NCBI GenBank assembly: GCA_030603065.1
Contig: JAUVYN010000010.1
Location: forward strand, 1-62,438
Length of the DNA: 62,438 bases
Source: Pseudomonas sp.
GTDB taxonomy: Bacteria > Pseudomonadota > Gammaproteobacteria > Pseudomonadales > Pseudomonadaceae
Direction: 5' to 3'
Shown here: positions 48,411 through 56,754 of the stretch, piece after piece
How positions within the stretch are numbered: position 1 is the first letter of the stretch
How the letters are laid out: each line of letters opens with the position of its first letter
The notes under the pieces: model-generated
The model's database searches: none
What the model saw: the letters and a program-made list of their open reading frames with translations, nothing else
What the model was told of the DNA's origin: nothing
Made by a program: the position numbers and the translations under genes

Positions 48411-50705
48411 TTACAGGCTGCTGTAGCGAGCACGCAGCCGCTGCCGGATGATTTCCGCCAGCGTGTTGACGATGAAGGTCAAGGCCAGCAGAACCAGGGC
48501 GGCGAGGAACAGCACCCGGAAATGGGACGAACCAACCGCGGTTTCCGGCAGCTCCACCGCAATGTTGGCGGACAGGGTGCGCATGCCTTCGAAGATGTTG
48601 AAGTTGACCACCGGGCTGTTGCCGGTCGCCATCAACACGATCATGGTCTCGCCCACCGCCCGGCCGAAGCCCATCATGACAGCGGAAAAGATGCCCGGGC
48701 TGGCCGTGGGCAGGACCACGCCGATAACCGTCTGCCAGCGGGTCGCGCCGAGCGCCAGCGAACCCTGGGTCAGATGCTTCGGCACGGTAAATACCGCGTC
48801 TTCTGCAATCGAGAAGATGGTCGGAATGACCGCAAAGCCCATGGCTATGCCCACGATCAGGGCGTTGCGCTGGTCATAGGTGATGCCGATGTCGGTGAAC
48901 CACTGGCGCATGCTGCCGCCAAAGAACCAGATCTCGACGAAGGGGCTGAGAGTCACCGCCAGCCAGACGAATCCGATGATCACCGGTACCAGCAGCGCAG
49001 CCTCCCAGCCGTCCGGTATGCGTTGCCGCAGCCCTACCGGCACCAGACGGGTCCAGATGAAAGCGAACAGCAGCATCATCACTGGTAGCAGGAATAGAAT
49101 GCTGAAGATTGCCGGCAGATGCTCCTCGGTAAAGGGCGCCAGCCAGAGTCCGGCCAGGAAACCCAGGATCACGGTAGGTAGCGCCTCCATGATTTCGATG
49201 GTCGGCTTGACCACACCGCGCAACTTGGGCGTCATGAAGTACGCAGTGTAGATAGCCCCGGCTATCGCCAGCGGCATGGCGAACAGCATGGCATAGAAGG
49301 CGGCCTTGAGCGTCCCCACCGACAGGGGAACCAGGCTGAACTTGGACTCGAATTCATCGGTGGCCGAGGAGGACTGCCATATGTATTCCGGCTCGGAACG
49401 GCCCTCGTACCAGACCTTGTTCCACAGCGCCCTGAATGACAGCTGGGGATGCTGATTCCAGACAGTGGCCACATGAATTGCGCCCAGATCGTCCTTGGCT
49501 ATCAGCCGTCCGTTGAGAGGAGAGATCGCCACATGCGCGATCGGCCGCTCAAGGAACTCGTTCAGATACAACGTTCGCGACGACGTGCCGTAGTGGATTC
49601 CGATCTGGCCGCTGGCATCGCCTACGATGAAGCCCTTGCGGTTGTATTCCGGTGCGATCGCGGTGATGGGTGCACCGTGGTTTACGAAATCCCGAATCCG
49701 GGTCAGCGCATACTCGTTCTGCGCGTCCCGCACCAGAAACCACTGGGACAGCTCACCGCTTTCGGTACCAACGATGATCGAAACTGTGCCTACCAGAAAC
49801 TCCATGGCGGTAATAGGACTACCGGCATCGACCGTCTGTACCAGTCTTGCGTTATTCGGCTGGCTCACGTCGTAGTAGTGGATTCGCCCCTGGGCGTCGG
49901 CCACGAACAGGCTACGCAGCGCCTTGTCGACGAGCAGCCGGACCGGCTCACCTGGAACCGGCGGCAGGGTGTGCAAGGACGTATCTACCGTGGTCTCCCG
50001 CGTCATCAGGTTGGTCCGCGTACTCAGACTGGCAAGCTGGAGGCGGTTGTCGGCGGTGACCCCGGCGATATAGGTGCCGGCGCGTCCACGGGTGCGGCTT
50101 TCGATAGCCAGCAGGCGAATCGCCTGCCCCTGTTCGTCAAGGGTAATCGGAGCCTGACCGAGGGGGTAGGCCAGGCGAGGGCTGATGTTTCGACGGCCTT
50201 CAGGAAAGCGAACGTCGTAAGCGTGTTGAACTACCACGACCTGGCCATTGTCTAGACCTTGCGCAACCGTCTGGGTGCCCGGCTCTGTGGCAGCAAAACT
50301 GGTGATATTGGCTCCTTCCGGCAGAGTCAGCTGCAGCTGGGTATTGATGTCTCCGTTGTTCAGCTGGAAAAACGAAACCTGGCCGTCATCACTGTACTGC
50401 AGCCCGAGTTCTTCATAACGCTCGATGAACAGCGCCTGGGTGAGCGCCCCGGCTACCGGTGGAGCGACCAGCGTCGACTCGGGTGTAACCTTGGCCCCAC
50501 GCAGAATGGGTGCCACCTCGTAAAACAGGTAGATGAAGATCGTGGCCAGCGCGGCGACAACGCCAAAGCCTGCCACACTGATACCCCATTTCGAAGTGCT
50601 GTCCTTGATCTGGCGGCGCCGGCGCAGGCGCTGTCTGGCTTCGGCAGCCGGCAGCAGCGAGCGCTGCGGCACACCTTTGGCGATGGTCGAGGTGATGTCG
50701 GTCAT
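48411..50705 (-). CDS. pstC: Phosphate ABC transporter permease PstC, long form
   Basis: The 764-residue permease has a first membrane helix (about 37-62), a region of about 370 residues outside the membrane made of short beta strands with repeat character (QVVVVQHAYDVRF, GRIHYYDVSQPNNARLV, GELSQWFLV), which looks like a WD40-like propeller, and a C-terminal PstC core (from about 455) with the EAA-type loop [24 protein letters not shown]. coli PstC has only the core. A Pho box lies just upstream (50757-50774), so pstCAB-phoU can be transcribed apart from pstS. Confidence 0.94.
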   Translation of the reverse strand: MTDITSTIAKGVPQRSLLPAAEARQRLRRRRQIKDSTSKWGISVAGFGVVAALATIFIYLFYEVAPILRGAKVTPESTLVAPPVAGALTQALFIERYEELGLQYSDDGQVSFFQLNNGDINTQLQLTLPEGANITSFAATEPGTQTVAQGLDNGQVVVVQHAYDVRFPEGRRNISPRLAYPLGQAPITLDEQGQAIRLLAIESRTRGRAGTYIAGVTADNRLQLASLSTRTNLMTRETTVDTSLHTLPPVPGEPVRLLVDKALRSLFVADAQGRIHYYDVSQPNNARLVQTVDAGSPITAMEFLVGTVSIIVGTESGELSQWFLVRDAQNEYALTRIRDFVNHGAPITAIAPEYNRKGFIVGDASGQIGIHYGTSSRTLYLNEFLERPIAHVAISPLNGRLIAKDDLGAIHVATVWNQHPQLSFRALWNKVWYEGRSEPEYIWQSSSATDEFESKFSLVPLSVGTLKAAFYAMLFAMPLAIAGAIYTAYFMTPKLRGVVKPTIEIMEALPTVILGFLAGLWLAPFTEEHLPAIFSILFLLPVMMLLFAFIWTRLVPVGLRQRIPDGWEAALLVPVIIGFVWLAVTLSPFVEIWFFGGSMRQWFTDIGITYDQRNALIVGIAMGFAVIPTIFSIAEDAVFTVPKHLTQGSLALGATRWQTVIGVVLPTASPGIFSAVMMGFGRAVGETMIVLMATGNSPVVNFNIFEGMRTLSANIAVELPETAVGSSHFRVLFLAALVLLALTFIVNTLAEIIRQRLRARYSSL

Positions 50706-50756
50706 GAATACTCATCCGGAGGAACCGCTTTGGTCTGCACAGACTAAGCAGACTGT

Positions 50757-50774
50757 GTGACAGGATTGTTACAG
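50757..50774 (-). promoter_or_regulatory. Pho box upstream of pstC
   Basis: On the minus strand CTGTAAC (50768-50774), AATC, CTGTCAC (50757-50763) give the 7-4-7 spacing of a PhoB site. A weak -10 (TAGTCT) lies 10 bp downstream. It sits between the pstS terminator and pstC. Confidence 0.75.
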
Positions 50775-50781
50775 TCACACG

Positions 50782-50802
50782 AAAAAGGGGCCCGAAGGCC
50801 CC
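50782..50802 (-). terminator. Intrinsic terminator after pstS
   Basis: On the minus strand GGGGCC-TTCG-GGCCCC is followed by T5 (50782-50786). It should cut down read-through from the abundant pstS transcript into pstC. Confidence 0.85.
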
Positions 50803-50840
50803 CTCTCGTACCGCCATCCCTGGCGACCAGAAGTACTGGT

Positions 50841-51815
50841 TTACTTGATGCCCAGATCCGCGAAGACCTGATCGGCGACCGACTTGGGCACCGTCACGAA
50901 CCCATCACGGTGCACCACGCCCTGACCTTCCTGGGTGTAGAGCATCTTGACGAACTCACGGGTCAGCGGGTCGAGATCCTGATTCGGGTTCTTGTTGATG
51001 TAGATGTACAGGTAGCGAGCCAGCGGGTAGGTGCCGTTGGCAGCATTTTCACTGGTAGCTTCGATGAAGTCGCCACCGGCCTCGGCAGCCAGCGGAACGA
51101 CGCGAACGCCCGAGGTACGGTAGCCGATACCCGAATAGCCGATACCGTTGATGGACTCGGTCACGCCCTGAACGACCGAGGAGGAGCCCGGCTGCTCGTT
51201 GATGCTGGACTTGAAGTCGCCGCCGCACAGGGCATTGTCCTTGAAGAAGCCATAGGTGCCGGACACGGCATTGCGGCTATACAGCGCGAAGTCACGGTTT
51301 GCCCAGGCGCCGGTCAGACCGACCTGACCCCAGCGGGTGATGTCTTCGTTGTGACCGCAGCGACGGGTGGCGGAGAAGATGGCATCGACCTGCGGCAGGC
51401 TCAGGCCTTCGATCGGGTTGTCCTTGTTGACGTATACAGCCAGCATGTCCACCGCGACCGGCAGAGCATAGGGAGCGTAGCCGTGGCGCTGTTCGAAGGT
51501 CTGGATCTCGGAGTCACGCATCGCGCGGCTCATCGGGGCCAGGTTGGCAGTGCCTTCGGTGATGGCCGGCGGCGCAGTGGAGGAACCCGCGCCCTGGATC
51601 TGCACGTTGACGTTGGGGTAGAACTTGTTGAACTCTTCCGCCCAAAGGGTCATCAGGTTGTTCAGCGTGTCGGAACCGATGCTCGACAGGTTGCCGGATA
51701 CGCCGCTGGCGCGCTCGTACTTGGGCAGATTCGGGTCAACATCCGCTACGCTGGCGGTGGCGGCCAGACCGGTAAAGGCGAAGGTCATGGCGACGCACAA
51801 TTGCTTCAATTTCAT
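50841..51815 (-). CDS. pstS: Phosphate-binding protein PstS
   Basis: The 324-residue periplasmic protein has a signal peptide ([24 protein letters not shown], residues 1-24), phosphate-binding segments [23 protein letters not shown] and [12 protein letters not shown], and a mature start DVDPNLPKY. It is the high-affinity phosphate receptor of the Pst system, of the Pseudomonas type. ATG 51815 has GGAGAG upstream; longer frames include the promoter. A strong Pho box lies at 51871-51899. Confidence 0.96.
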   Translation of the reverse strand: MKLKQLCVAMTFAFTGLAATASVADVDPNLPKYERASGVSGNLSSIGSDTLNNLMTLWAEEFNKFYPNVNVQIQGAGSSTAPPAITEGTANLAPMSRAMRDSEIQTFEQRHGYAPYALPVAVDMLAVYVNKDNPIEGLSLPQVDAIFSATRRCGHNEDITRWGQVGLTGAWANRDFALYSRNAVSGTYGFFKDNALCGGDFKSSINEQPGSSSVVQGVTESINGIGYSGIGYRTSGVRVVPLAAEAGGDFIEATSENAANGTYPLARYLYIYINKNPNQDLDPLTREFVKMLYTQEGQGVVHRDGFVTVPKSVADQVFADLGIK

Positions 51816-51854
51816 GGTTCTCTCCATAGAGGCTGTATTGGCAACACGCGACCA

Positions 51855-51899
51855 AGTATCTGGAAGCCGTGTGACAACTCTATTCCAGTAATGTGACAG
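51855..51899 (-). promoter_or_regulatory. Pho box and -10 element of pstS
   Basis: On the minus strand CTGTCAC (51893-51899), CTGGAAT (51882-51888) and TTGTCAC (51871-51877) follow each other with 4-bp spacers. GATACT (51855-51860) is a -10 element 10 bp downstream, the classic PhoB-activated layout without a -35. Confidence 0.85.
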
Positions 51900-51954
51900 T
51901 TCCATGAAGCCGCCCGGCGCGCGCTCTTCTGCGCAGAATAAATACCGCCTCCGA

Positions 51955-51983
51955 TTGAGAGCGACGCCGGTATCCCTTAAGAT
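51955..51983 (+). promoter_or_regulatory. Sigma-70 promoter for the thioesterase gene
   Basis: TTGAGA (51955-51960) and TAAGAT (51978-51983) are 17 bp apart. Transcription should start near 51990, about 80 bp before the start codon. Confidence 0.6.
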
Positions 51984-51994
51984 AGGCACATTTC

Positions 51995-52015
51995 GTGAAT
52001 GTCAAGATCATTCAC
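51995..52015. promoter_or_regulatory. Inverted repeat GTGAATG-N7-CATTCAC
   Basis: A perfect 7-bp inverted repeat with a 7-bp spacer lies just downstream of the expected transcription start of the YciA-type gene. It may be an operator or a leader hairpin. Confidence 0.45.
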
Positions 52016-52068
52016 AGCGTGACTCTGCCACCACGCAGCAGACAACAACTACAAATCAAGAGTACCTC

Positions 52069-52461
52069 ATGCACGATCTAGACAAGGATCCCGTCCCCCA
52101 GGGCGAGCTAGCGCTCAAGGTGACCGCCCTGCCACGCGACTGCAACAGCTTCGGCGACATCTTCGGTGGCTGGCTGGTTTCCCAGATGGACGTCGCCGGG
52201 ACCAGCAGCGCCTCGCGCATCGCCCGTGGCCGGGTTGCCACCGTAGCCATCGACCGCATGGGCTTCATGGTACCGGTACCGGTCGGCGCCCAGCTGGCCT
52301 TTCATTGCACCGTGCTGGACGTGGGCCGCAGCTCGATAAAGATCTGCGTGGAGGTCTGGAGCGAAGATCTCGCCCATGCCGAAAGCCGCAAGGTGACCGA
52401 GGCGGTCTTCGTATTCGTGGCCATTGACGACCGCGGACGCACCCGCGTCATCCCAGCCTGA
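52069..52461 (+). CDS. Acyl-CoA thioesterase, YciA type
   Basis: The 130-residue hotdog protein contains CNSFGDIFGGWLVSQMDVAGTSSASRIARGRVATVAID, the YciA/BACH pattern with the catalytic asparagine and aspartate region and CoA site. YciA enzymes hydrolyse a range of short and long acyl-CoAs. ATG 52069 gives the normal N-terminus; the longer frame from 51904 runs through the promoter. It is divergent from pstS. Confidence 0.88.
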   Translation: MHDLDKDPVPQGELALKVTALPRDCNSFGDIFGGWLVSQMDVAGTSSASRIARGRVATVAIDRMGFMVPVPVGAQLAFHCTVLDVGRSSIKICVEVWSEDLAHAESRKVTEAVFVFVAIDDRGRTRVIPA

Positions 52462-52465
52462 GCCA

Positions 52466-52484
52466 GCGTCGGCGCCGCCGACGC
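52466..52484 (+). terminator. Hairpin after the thioesterase gene
   Basis: GCGTCGGC-GCC-GCCGACGC is a perfect 8-bp stem 5 bp after the stop, followed by GTTCTT, a weak T-rich tail. A modest intrinsic terminator. Confidence 0.5.
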
Positions 52485-52502
52485 GTTCTTCGGACCTTAC
52501 CC

Positions 52503-53072
52503 ATGCCGGCCTCGCCTGTACGTACTGCGCTTGCCCTGTCCCGGAGCATCGATGGATTGAATGCGCTGATCGGCCGTAGTGTCGCGTGGCTTTCGCTGCT
52601 TCTGGTGATCGGCACCGGTTATGTGGTGCTGATGCGTTACGCAGCGGGCCAGGGCACGACGGCGCTGCAGGAAGCCATCATGTATGCCCACGCCCTGATA
52701 TTCATGGGCGCAGCTGCCTGGACTCTGCAGCGCGACGCCCATGTACGCGTGGATATTTTTTACCGTCGCTGCTCGGCCCGGCGCCAGGCACTCATCGATC
52801 TGCTCGGCACCCTGTTCCTGCTGCTGCCCATGTGCCTGTTCCTGGCCTGGAACAGCTGGGATTATGTGTCCGTTGCCTGGGCCCGTGGCGAGCGCTCCGC
52901 CGATGCCGGCGGTCTACCCTATGTCTACCTCCAGAAGAGCCTGATACTGCTGCTGGTGTTCAGTCTGCTGCTGCAGGCCCTGTCACTGCTGATCCGCACC
53001 CTCTGCGTGCTCGGTGGCAAGCTGCCGACCCACCTGCCCGATCGGGATAGCGGAACCCCTGATGCCCCCTGA
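52503..53072 (+). CDS. TRAP transporter small permease (DctQ type)
   Basis: The 189-residue protein has four hydrophobic helices and the DctQ pattern: RYAAGQGTTALQEAIMYAHALIFMGAAAWTLQRDAHVRVDIFY, in which the QE and RxDxHVRVD elements are typical. It pairs with the DctM-type protein encoded next. The family is the FcbT/TakP branch that often takes up larger organic acids. No DctP binding-protein gene is adjacent. Confidence 0.88.
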   Translation: MPASPVRTALALSRSIDGLNALIGRSVAWLSLLLVIGTGYVVLMRYAAGQGTTALQEAIMYAHALIFMGAAAWTLQRDAHVRVDIFYRRCSARRQALIDLLGTLFLLLPMCLFLAWNSWDYVSVAWARGERSADAGGLPYVYLQKSLILLLVFSLLLQALSLLIRTLCVLGGKLPTHLPDRDSGTPDAP

Positions 53073-54438
53073 AATCATGGCCATCGCGCTGTTCATCTGC
53101 CTGTGCGTGGCATTGCTCGCGGGCTTTCCGGTTGCCTTCACCCTCGGCGGCGTCTCGCTGCTGTTCGCCGGTGCCGGCATGCTCATGGGTATCTTCGACC
53201 CGAGCTTTCTAGGCGCCTTGCCCAGTCGCCTGTTTGGCACCATGAACAACCAGACGCTGCTCGCCGTGCAGCTGTTCGTGTTCATGGGGGTAATGCTGGA
53301 GAAGTCGCGCATTGCCGAGGATCTGCTGGACTCGATGTCGCGCCTGTTCGGCAGCCTGCGCGGAGGCCTGGCGATTTCGGTGTGCCTGGTCGGCGCGCTG
53401 CTGGCAGCCAGTACCGGTATCGTTGGCGCAACCGTGGTCACCCTCGGACTGCTGGCCCTGCCGACCATGCTGCGGCGTGGCTATGACCCGGCGATTTCCA
53501 CCGGCACCCTGGCGGCCACCGGGACCCTGGGGCAGATCGTTCCGCCGTCGATCATTCTGGTGCTGCTGGGGGATGTGCTGTCTACGGCCTATCAGCAGGC
53601 GCAACTGCGCCAGGGCATCTTTTCACCGAAGACGGTAACCGTGGGCGACCTGTTCATGGGTGCCCTGCTGCCCGGCCTGGTGCTGGTCGGCCTGTATCTG
53701 CTGTATCTGGTCGGCATGGCGATACTGAAACCGGACAAGCTGCCGCCCTTGCCGGCCGAAGAGCGCGGACAGATCCGGCCCCTGCGCCTGCTGACCGGGC
53801 TGTTGCCGCCGCTGCTGCTGATCGTCGCGGTGCTGGGTTCGATTCTCGGCGGCGTTGCCACTCCGACCGAAGCCGCCGCGGTTGGCGCCCTGGGTGCGGT
53901 GCTGCTGGCACTGGTCAAGCGCCAACTGACCTTCGCCAGACTGCGGGAGGTGGCCGAATCCACCACCCAGATCAGCGCCATGGTGTTCATGATCCTGATC
54001 GGCGCCTCGATCTTCTCACTGGTCTTCCGCGGCTTTGGCGGCGAGGACCTGATCCACGAGGCATTCAATGCCCTGCCGGGGGGTGCCTTCACCGCCATGC
54101 TGCTGGTCATGCTGGCGATCTTCCTGCTCGGCTTCATTCTCGACTTCATCGAGATCACCTTCGTCGTGGTACCCATAGTCGGGCCGGTACTACTGGCCAT
54201 GGGCATCGATCCGATCTGGCTGGGGGTGATGATCGCGCTGAACCTGCAAACCTCGTTCCTTACTCCGCCCTTCGGCTTTTCGCTGTTCTATCTGCGAAGT
54301 GTGACGCCCGCCACGGTGCCGACCACCGCGATCTACCGAGGCGTATTGCCTTTCATCGCGATTCAGCTTCTGATGCTGGCTATTGCCGCAATCTGGCCGG
54401 GCCTCATCACCTGGCTGCCCGGCGTGCTCGGGCGCTGA
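53062..54438 (+). CDS. TRAP transporter large permease (DctM type)
   Basis: The 458-residue protein has about twelve hydrophobic helices, with GFPVAFTLGGVSLLFAG, MNNQTLLAVQLFVFMGVMLEKS, GTLGQIVPPSIILVLLGD and LNLQTSFLTPPFGFSLFYLRSV, all typical of DctM. It is the ion-coupled channel part of a TRAP transporter. The start ATG 53062 overlaps the end of the DctQ gene by 11 bp, which suggests coupled translation. The frame opens earlier (53014), but the longer start would lie inside DctQ. Confidence 0.92.
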   Translation: MPPEIMAIALFICLCVALLAGFPVAFTLGGVSLLFAGAGMLMGIFDPSFLGALPSRLFGTMNNQTLLAVQLFVFMGVMLEKSRIAEDLLDSMSRLFGSLRGGLAISVCLVGALLAASTGIVGATVVTLGLLALPTMLRRGYDPAISTGTLAATGTLGQIVPPSIILVLLGDVLSTAYQQAQLRQGIFSPKTVTVGDLFMGALLPGLVLVGLYLLYLVGMAILKPDKLPPLPAEERGQIRPLRLLTGLLPPLLLIVAVLGSILGGVATPTEAAAVGALGAVLLALVKRQLTFARLREVAESTTQISAMVFMILIGASIFSLVFRGFGGEDLIHEAFNALPGGAFTAMLLVMLAIFLLGFILDFIEITFVVVPIVGPVLLAMGIDPIWLGVMIALNLQTSFLTPPFGFSLFYLRSVTPATVPTTAIYRGVLPFIAIQLLMLAIAAIWPGLITWLPGVLGR

Positions 54439-54471
54439 TCGTCGCGGCGTGAACAACAACAGGGATCGTCG

Positions 54472-55512
54472 ATGAAACTGAACCGCACACTGCTCAGGGA
54501 TGCCACCGAACAGGGTCTGCTCAGCGAGCAGCAGGCCGAGGGACTCTGGGTCTTCCTGACCGGACGCACCGCACAAACGCCGGGTTTCAACGGCACCCAC
54601 GTTCTGTACTATCTCGGCGGGCTGATCGCCATCGGCGCCATGACCCTGTTCATGACCCTCGGCTGGGAGCGCTTCGGTGGCTGGGGTATTCTCTGCATTG
54701 CCCTGGCCTATGCCGGCGCCGGACTCTGGCTGACCGAATCACTGCTCGCCCGCCGCCTGCCGATTCCCGCCGGTATCGTCGCCGCCTTCGTCGTCGCCCT
54801 GACACCTCTGGCCATCTACGGCCTGCAGAGTGCGCTGGGCTACTGGGCCGAGGGCCGCGTCTACCGCGACTATCACCGCTTCGTCGACTGGCGCTGGATA
54901 CTGATGGAGCTCGGCACCCTGGCGATCGGCGCGATCATGCTGTGGCGCTACCGCCTGCCCTTTCTGGTCATGCCAGTCGCGGTCACCCTCTGGTACATGA
55001 GCATGGACCTGGCGCCCTTTCTTGCGGGAGACAACGGCTCAGTCTGGGAGCTGCGCAAGCTGGTGTCGCTCTACTTCGGCCTGCTGATGGTCGGACTGGC
55101 TTTCTGGGTCGACCTGCGCACCCGGCATACCCTCGACTACGCCTTCTGGTTGTATCTGTTCGGCGTCATCGCCTTCTGGGGCGGCCTGTCGTCGATGAGC
55201 TCGGACAGCGAGCTGAGCAAGTTCTTCTACCTGTGCATCAATCTGCTGATGATCGGCATCGGCACCCTCCTGGCGCGGCGTATATTCGTCATCTGCGGTG
55301 GGCTGGGTGCAGCCGGCTATCTGGGCCACCTGGCCTACAACGTCTTCGAGGACAGCCTGATGTTCCCCTTCGCACTGACCTTCCTGGGACTCGGCGTGAT
55401 CTACCTGGGGATTCTGTGGCAGCGCCACGAAGCGCGCCTGAGCACCCGACTTCGCGGCTTGCTGCCGGCCGAATTGCGTGAACTAGTGGAGGCGCGCAGC
55501 GCGTCGCACTGA
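54472..55512 (+). CDS. DUF2157-like membrane protein
   Basis: The 346-residue protein has a short soluble start (MKLNRTLLRDATEQGLLSEQQAEGLW, a helix often seen at the front of DUF2157 proteins) and about nine membrane helices. No transport or enzyme motif is visible. It follows the TRAP permease by 33 bp on the same strand and precedes the arsenite exporter. Its function is unknown. Confidence 0.6.
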   Translation: MKLNRTLLRDATEQGLLSEQQAEGLWVFLTGRTAQTPGFNGTHVLYYLGGLIAIGAMTLFMTLGWERFGGWGILCIALAYAGAGLWLTESLLARRLPIPAGIVAAFVVALTPLAIYGLQSALGYWAEGRVYRDYHRFVDWRWILMELGTLAIGAIMLWRYRLPFLVMPVAVTLWYMSMDLAPFLAGDNGSVWELRKLVSLYFGLLMVGLAFWVDLRTRHTLDYAFWLYLFGVIAFWGGLSSMSSDSELSKFFYLCINLLMIGIGTLLARRIFVICGGLGAAGYLGHLAYNVFEDSLMFPFALTFLGLGVIYLGILWQRHEARLSTRLRGLLPAELRELVEARSASH

Positions 55513-55519
55513 TGACGCA

Positions 55520-55548
55520 TTGTCTGCAGTGCGCTTCTACTGTATATA
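55520..55548 (+). promoter_or_regulatory. Sigma-70 promoter for the ACR3 gene
   Basis: TTGTCT (55520-55525) and TATATA (55543-55548) are 17 bp apart. The -10 is embedded in the dyad at 55543-55564. Confidence 0.6.
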
Positions 55549-55564
55549 TGGATTCTCATATATA
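55543..55564. promoter_or_regulatory. Operator-like dyad over the ACR3 promoter
   Basis: TATATATG-GATTCT-CATATATA is a perfect 8-bp inverted repeat that covers the -10. The shape and place suit an ArsR-type repressor; no arsR gene is in the window. Confidence 0.55.
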
Positions 55565-55591
55565 TGGAATTTCGGATATCCAGGAGCGTCG

Positions 55592-56650
55592 ATGTCGTCT
55601 CGCAGCACCGCGCAGGAACCGCTTCCCATGGGATTCTTCGAGCGCCACCTGACCTGGTGGGTAGCACTATGTATCGTCGCCGGTACCCTGCTCGGCCTGG
55701 TTGCTCCCTCCGCCGCTCAGGCGATCGGCAGCCTGGAAGTCGCTCAGGTCAACATTCCGGTGGGGTTGCTGATCTGGGTAATGATCATTCCCATGCTGAT
55801 GAAGATCGACTTCTCTGCCCTGCGCGAGGTCTATCAGCACCGCGCCGGCATGGGCGTCACGCTCTCGGTCAACTGGCTTATCAAGCCCTTCACCATGGCG
55901 GCAATGGCCTGGCTGTTCATCGGCCTTCTGTTCAGGCCGTTTCTGCCCGATGATCAGATCGACAGCTATATCGCCGGGCTGATCCTGCTCGGTGCAGCCC
56001 CCTGCACGGCGATGGTGTTCGTCTGGAGCAACCTGTGCAACGGCAACGCCAATTTCACCCTGACCCAGGTCGCGGTGAACGACACCATCATGATCTTCGC
56101 CTTCGCGCCCATCGTCGCGCTATTGTTGGGCGTCTCGACCATTCCGGTGCCCTGGGACACTCTGCTGCTGTCGGTGCTGATGTACATCGTCATCCCGCTG
56201 ATCATCGCCCAGAGCCTGCGGCGCGTGCTGCTGAACCAGGGCGAGGCGGCCTACCGGGCGGCGCTCGAACGCATCGGCCCGTTCAGCATGGGCGCCCTGC
56301 TGCTGACATTGGTGCTGCTGTTTTCCTTCCAGGGTGAAACCCTGATCCGCCAGCCGCTGATCATCGGCATGCTCGCCGTGCCGATCATGTTGCAGACCCT
56401 GCTGATCGCCGGGCTGGGCTACTGGATGTGCCGCAGATTGCGGGTACGCTATGACGTAGCCGGCCCGGCGGCCATGATCGGCGCCTCGAACTTCTTCGAG
56501 CTGGCCGTGGCGGTGGCCATCGTCATGTACGGTTTTGACTCCGGTGCGGCACTTGCCACCGTGGTCGGCGTACTGATCGAAGTGCCGGTGATGCTCTGGC
56601 TGGTGCGCACGGTGCGGCGCACGCGAGGCTGGTACGAGAGCAGGGTCTGA
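55592..56650 (+). CDS. arsB: ACR3 family arsenite efflux transporter
   Basis: The 352-residue membrane protein has ten predicted helices and the conserved cysteine region LGAAPCTAMVFVWSNLCNGN of the ACR3 branch, plus ASNFFELAVAVAIVMYG near the end. ACR3 exporters pump arsenite (and sometimes antimonite) out of the cell. ATG 55592 has AGGAG about six bases upstream. Other ars genes (arsR, arsC, arsH) are absent, so this is a lone exporter, unless its regulator is encoded elsewhere. Confidence 0.92.
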   Translation: MSSRSTAQEPLPMGFFERHLTWWVALCIVAGTLLGLVAPSAAQAIGSLEVAQVNIPVGLLIWVMIIPMLMKIDFSALREVYQHRAGMGVTLSVNWLIKPFTMAAMAWLFIGLLFRPFLPDDQIDSYIAGLILLGAAPCTAMVFVWSNLCNGNANFTLTQVAVNDTIMIFAFAPIVALLLGVSTIPVPWDTLLLSVLMYIVIPLIIAQSLRRVLLNQGEAAYRAALERIGPFSMGALLLTLVLLFSFQGETLIRQPLIIGMLAVPIMLQTLLIAGLGYWMCRRLRVRYDVAGPAAMIGASNFFELAVAVAIVMYGFDSGAALATVVGVLIEVPVMLWLVRTVRRTRGWYESRV

Positions 56651-56658
56651 ATGGCACT

Positions 56659-56677
56659 GTTTACGCAGCGTTTACGC
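56659..56677 (+). promoter_or_regulatory. Tandem repeat upstream of the trk operon
   Basis: GTTTACGC occurs at 56659-56666 and 56670-56677, an 11-bp period typical of OmpR-family regulator sites. A related GTTTATAG at 56703-56710 is in phase (33 bp further) and overlaps a TATAGA -10 candidate. The KdpE-like regulator encoded in this operon is the obvious candidate to bind it. Confidence 0.55.
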
Positions 56678-56754
56678 GAACCCCGCTCTTTCCGAATGGT
56701 TTGTTTATAGACAACGGAGCTAATCTGGCGCTGTAATCACCAAGGCGCCAGCAA

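Noticed and set aside
50757-51896. Open frame of 379 codons antisense to pstS
   Set aside because: pstS is certain; the antisense frame would begin in a Pho box and terminator region.
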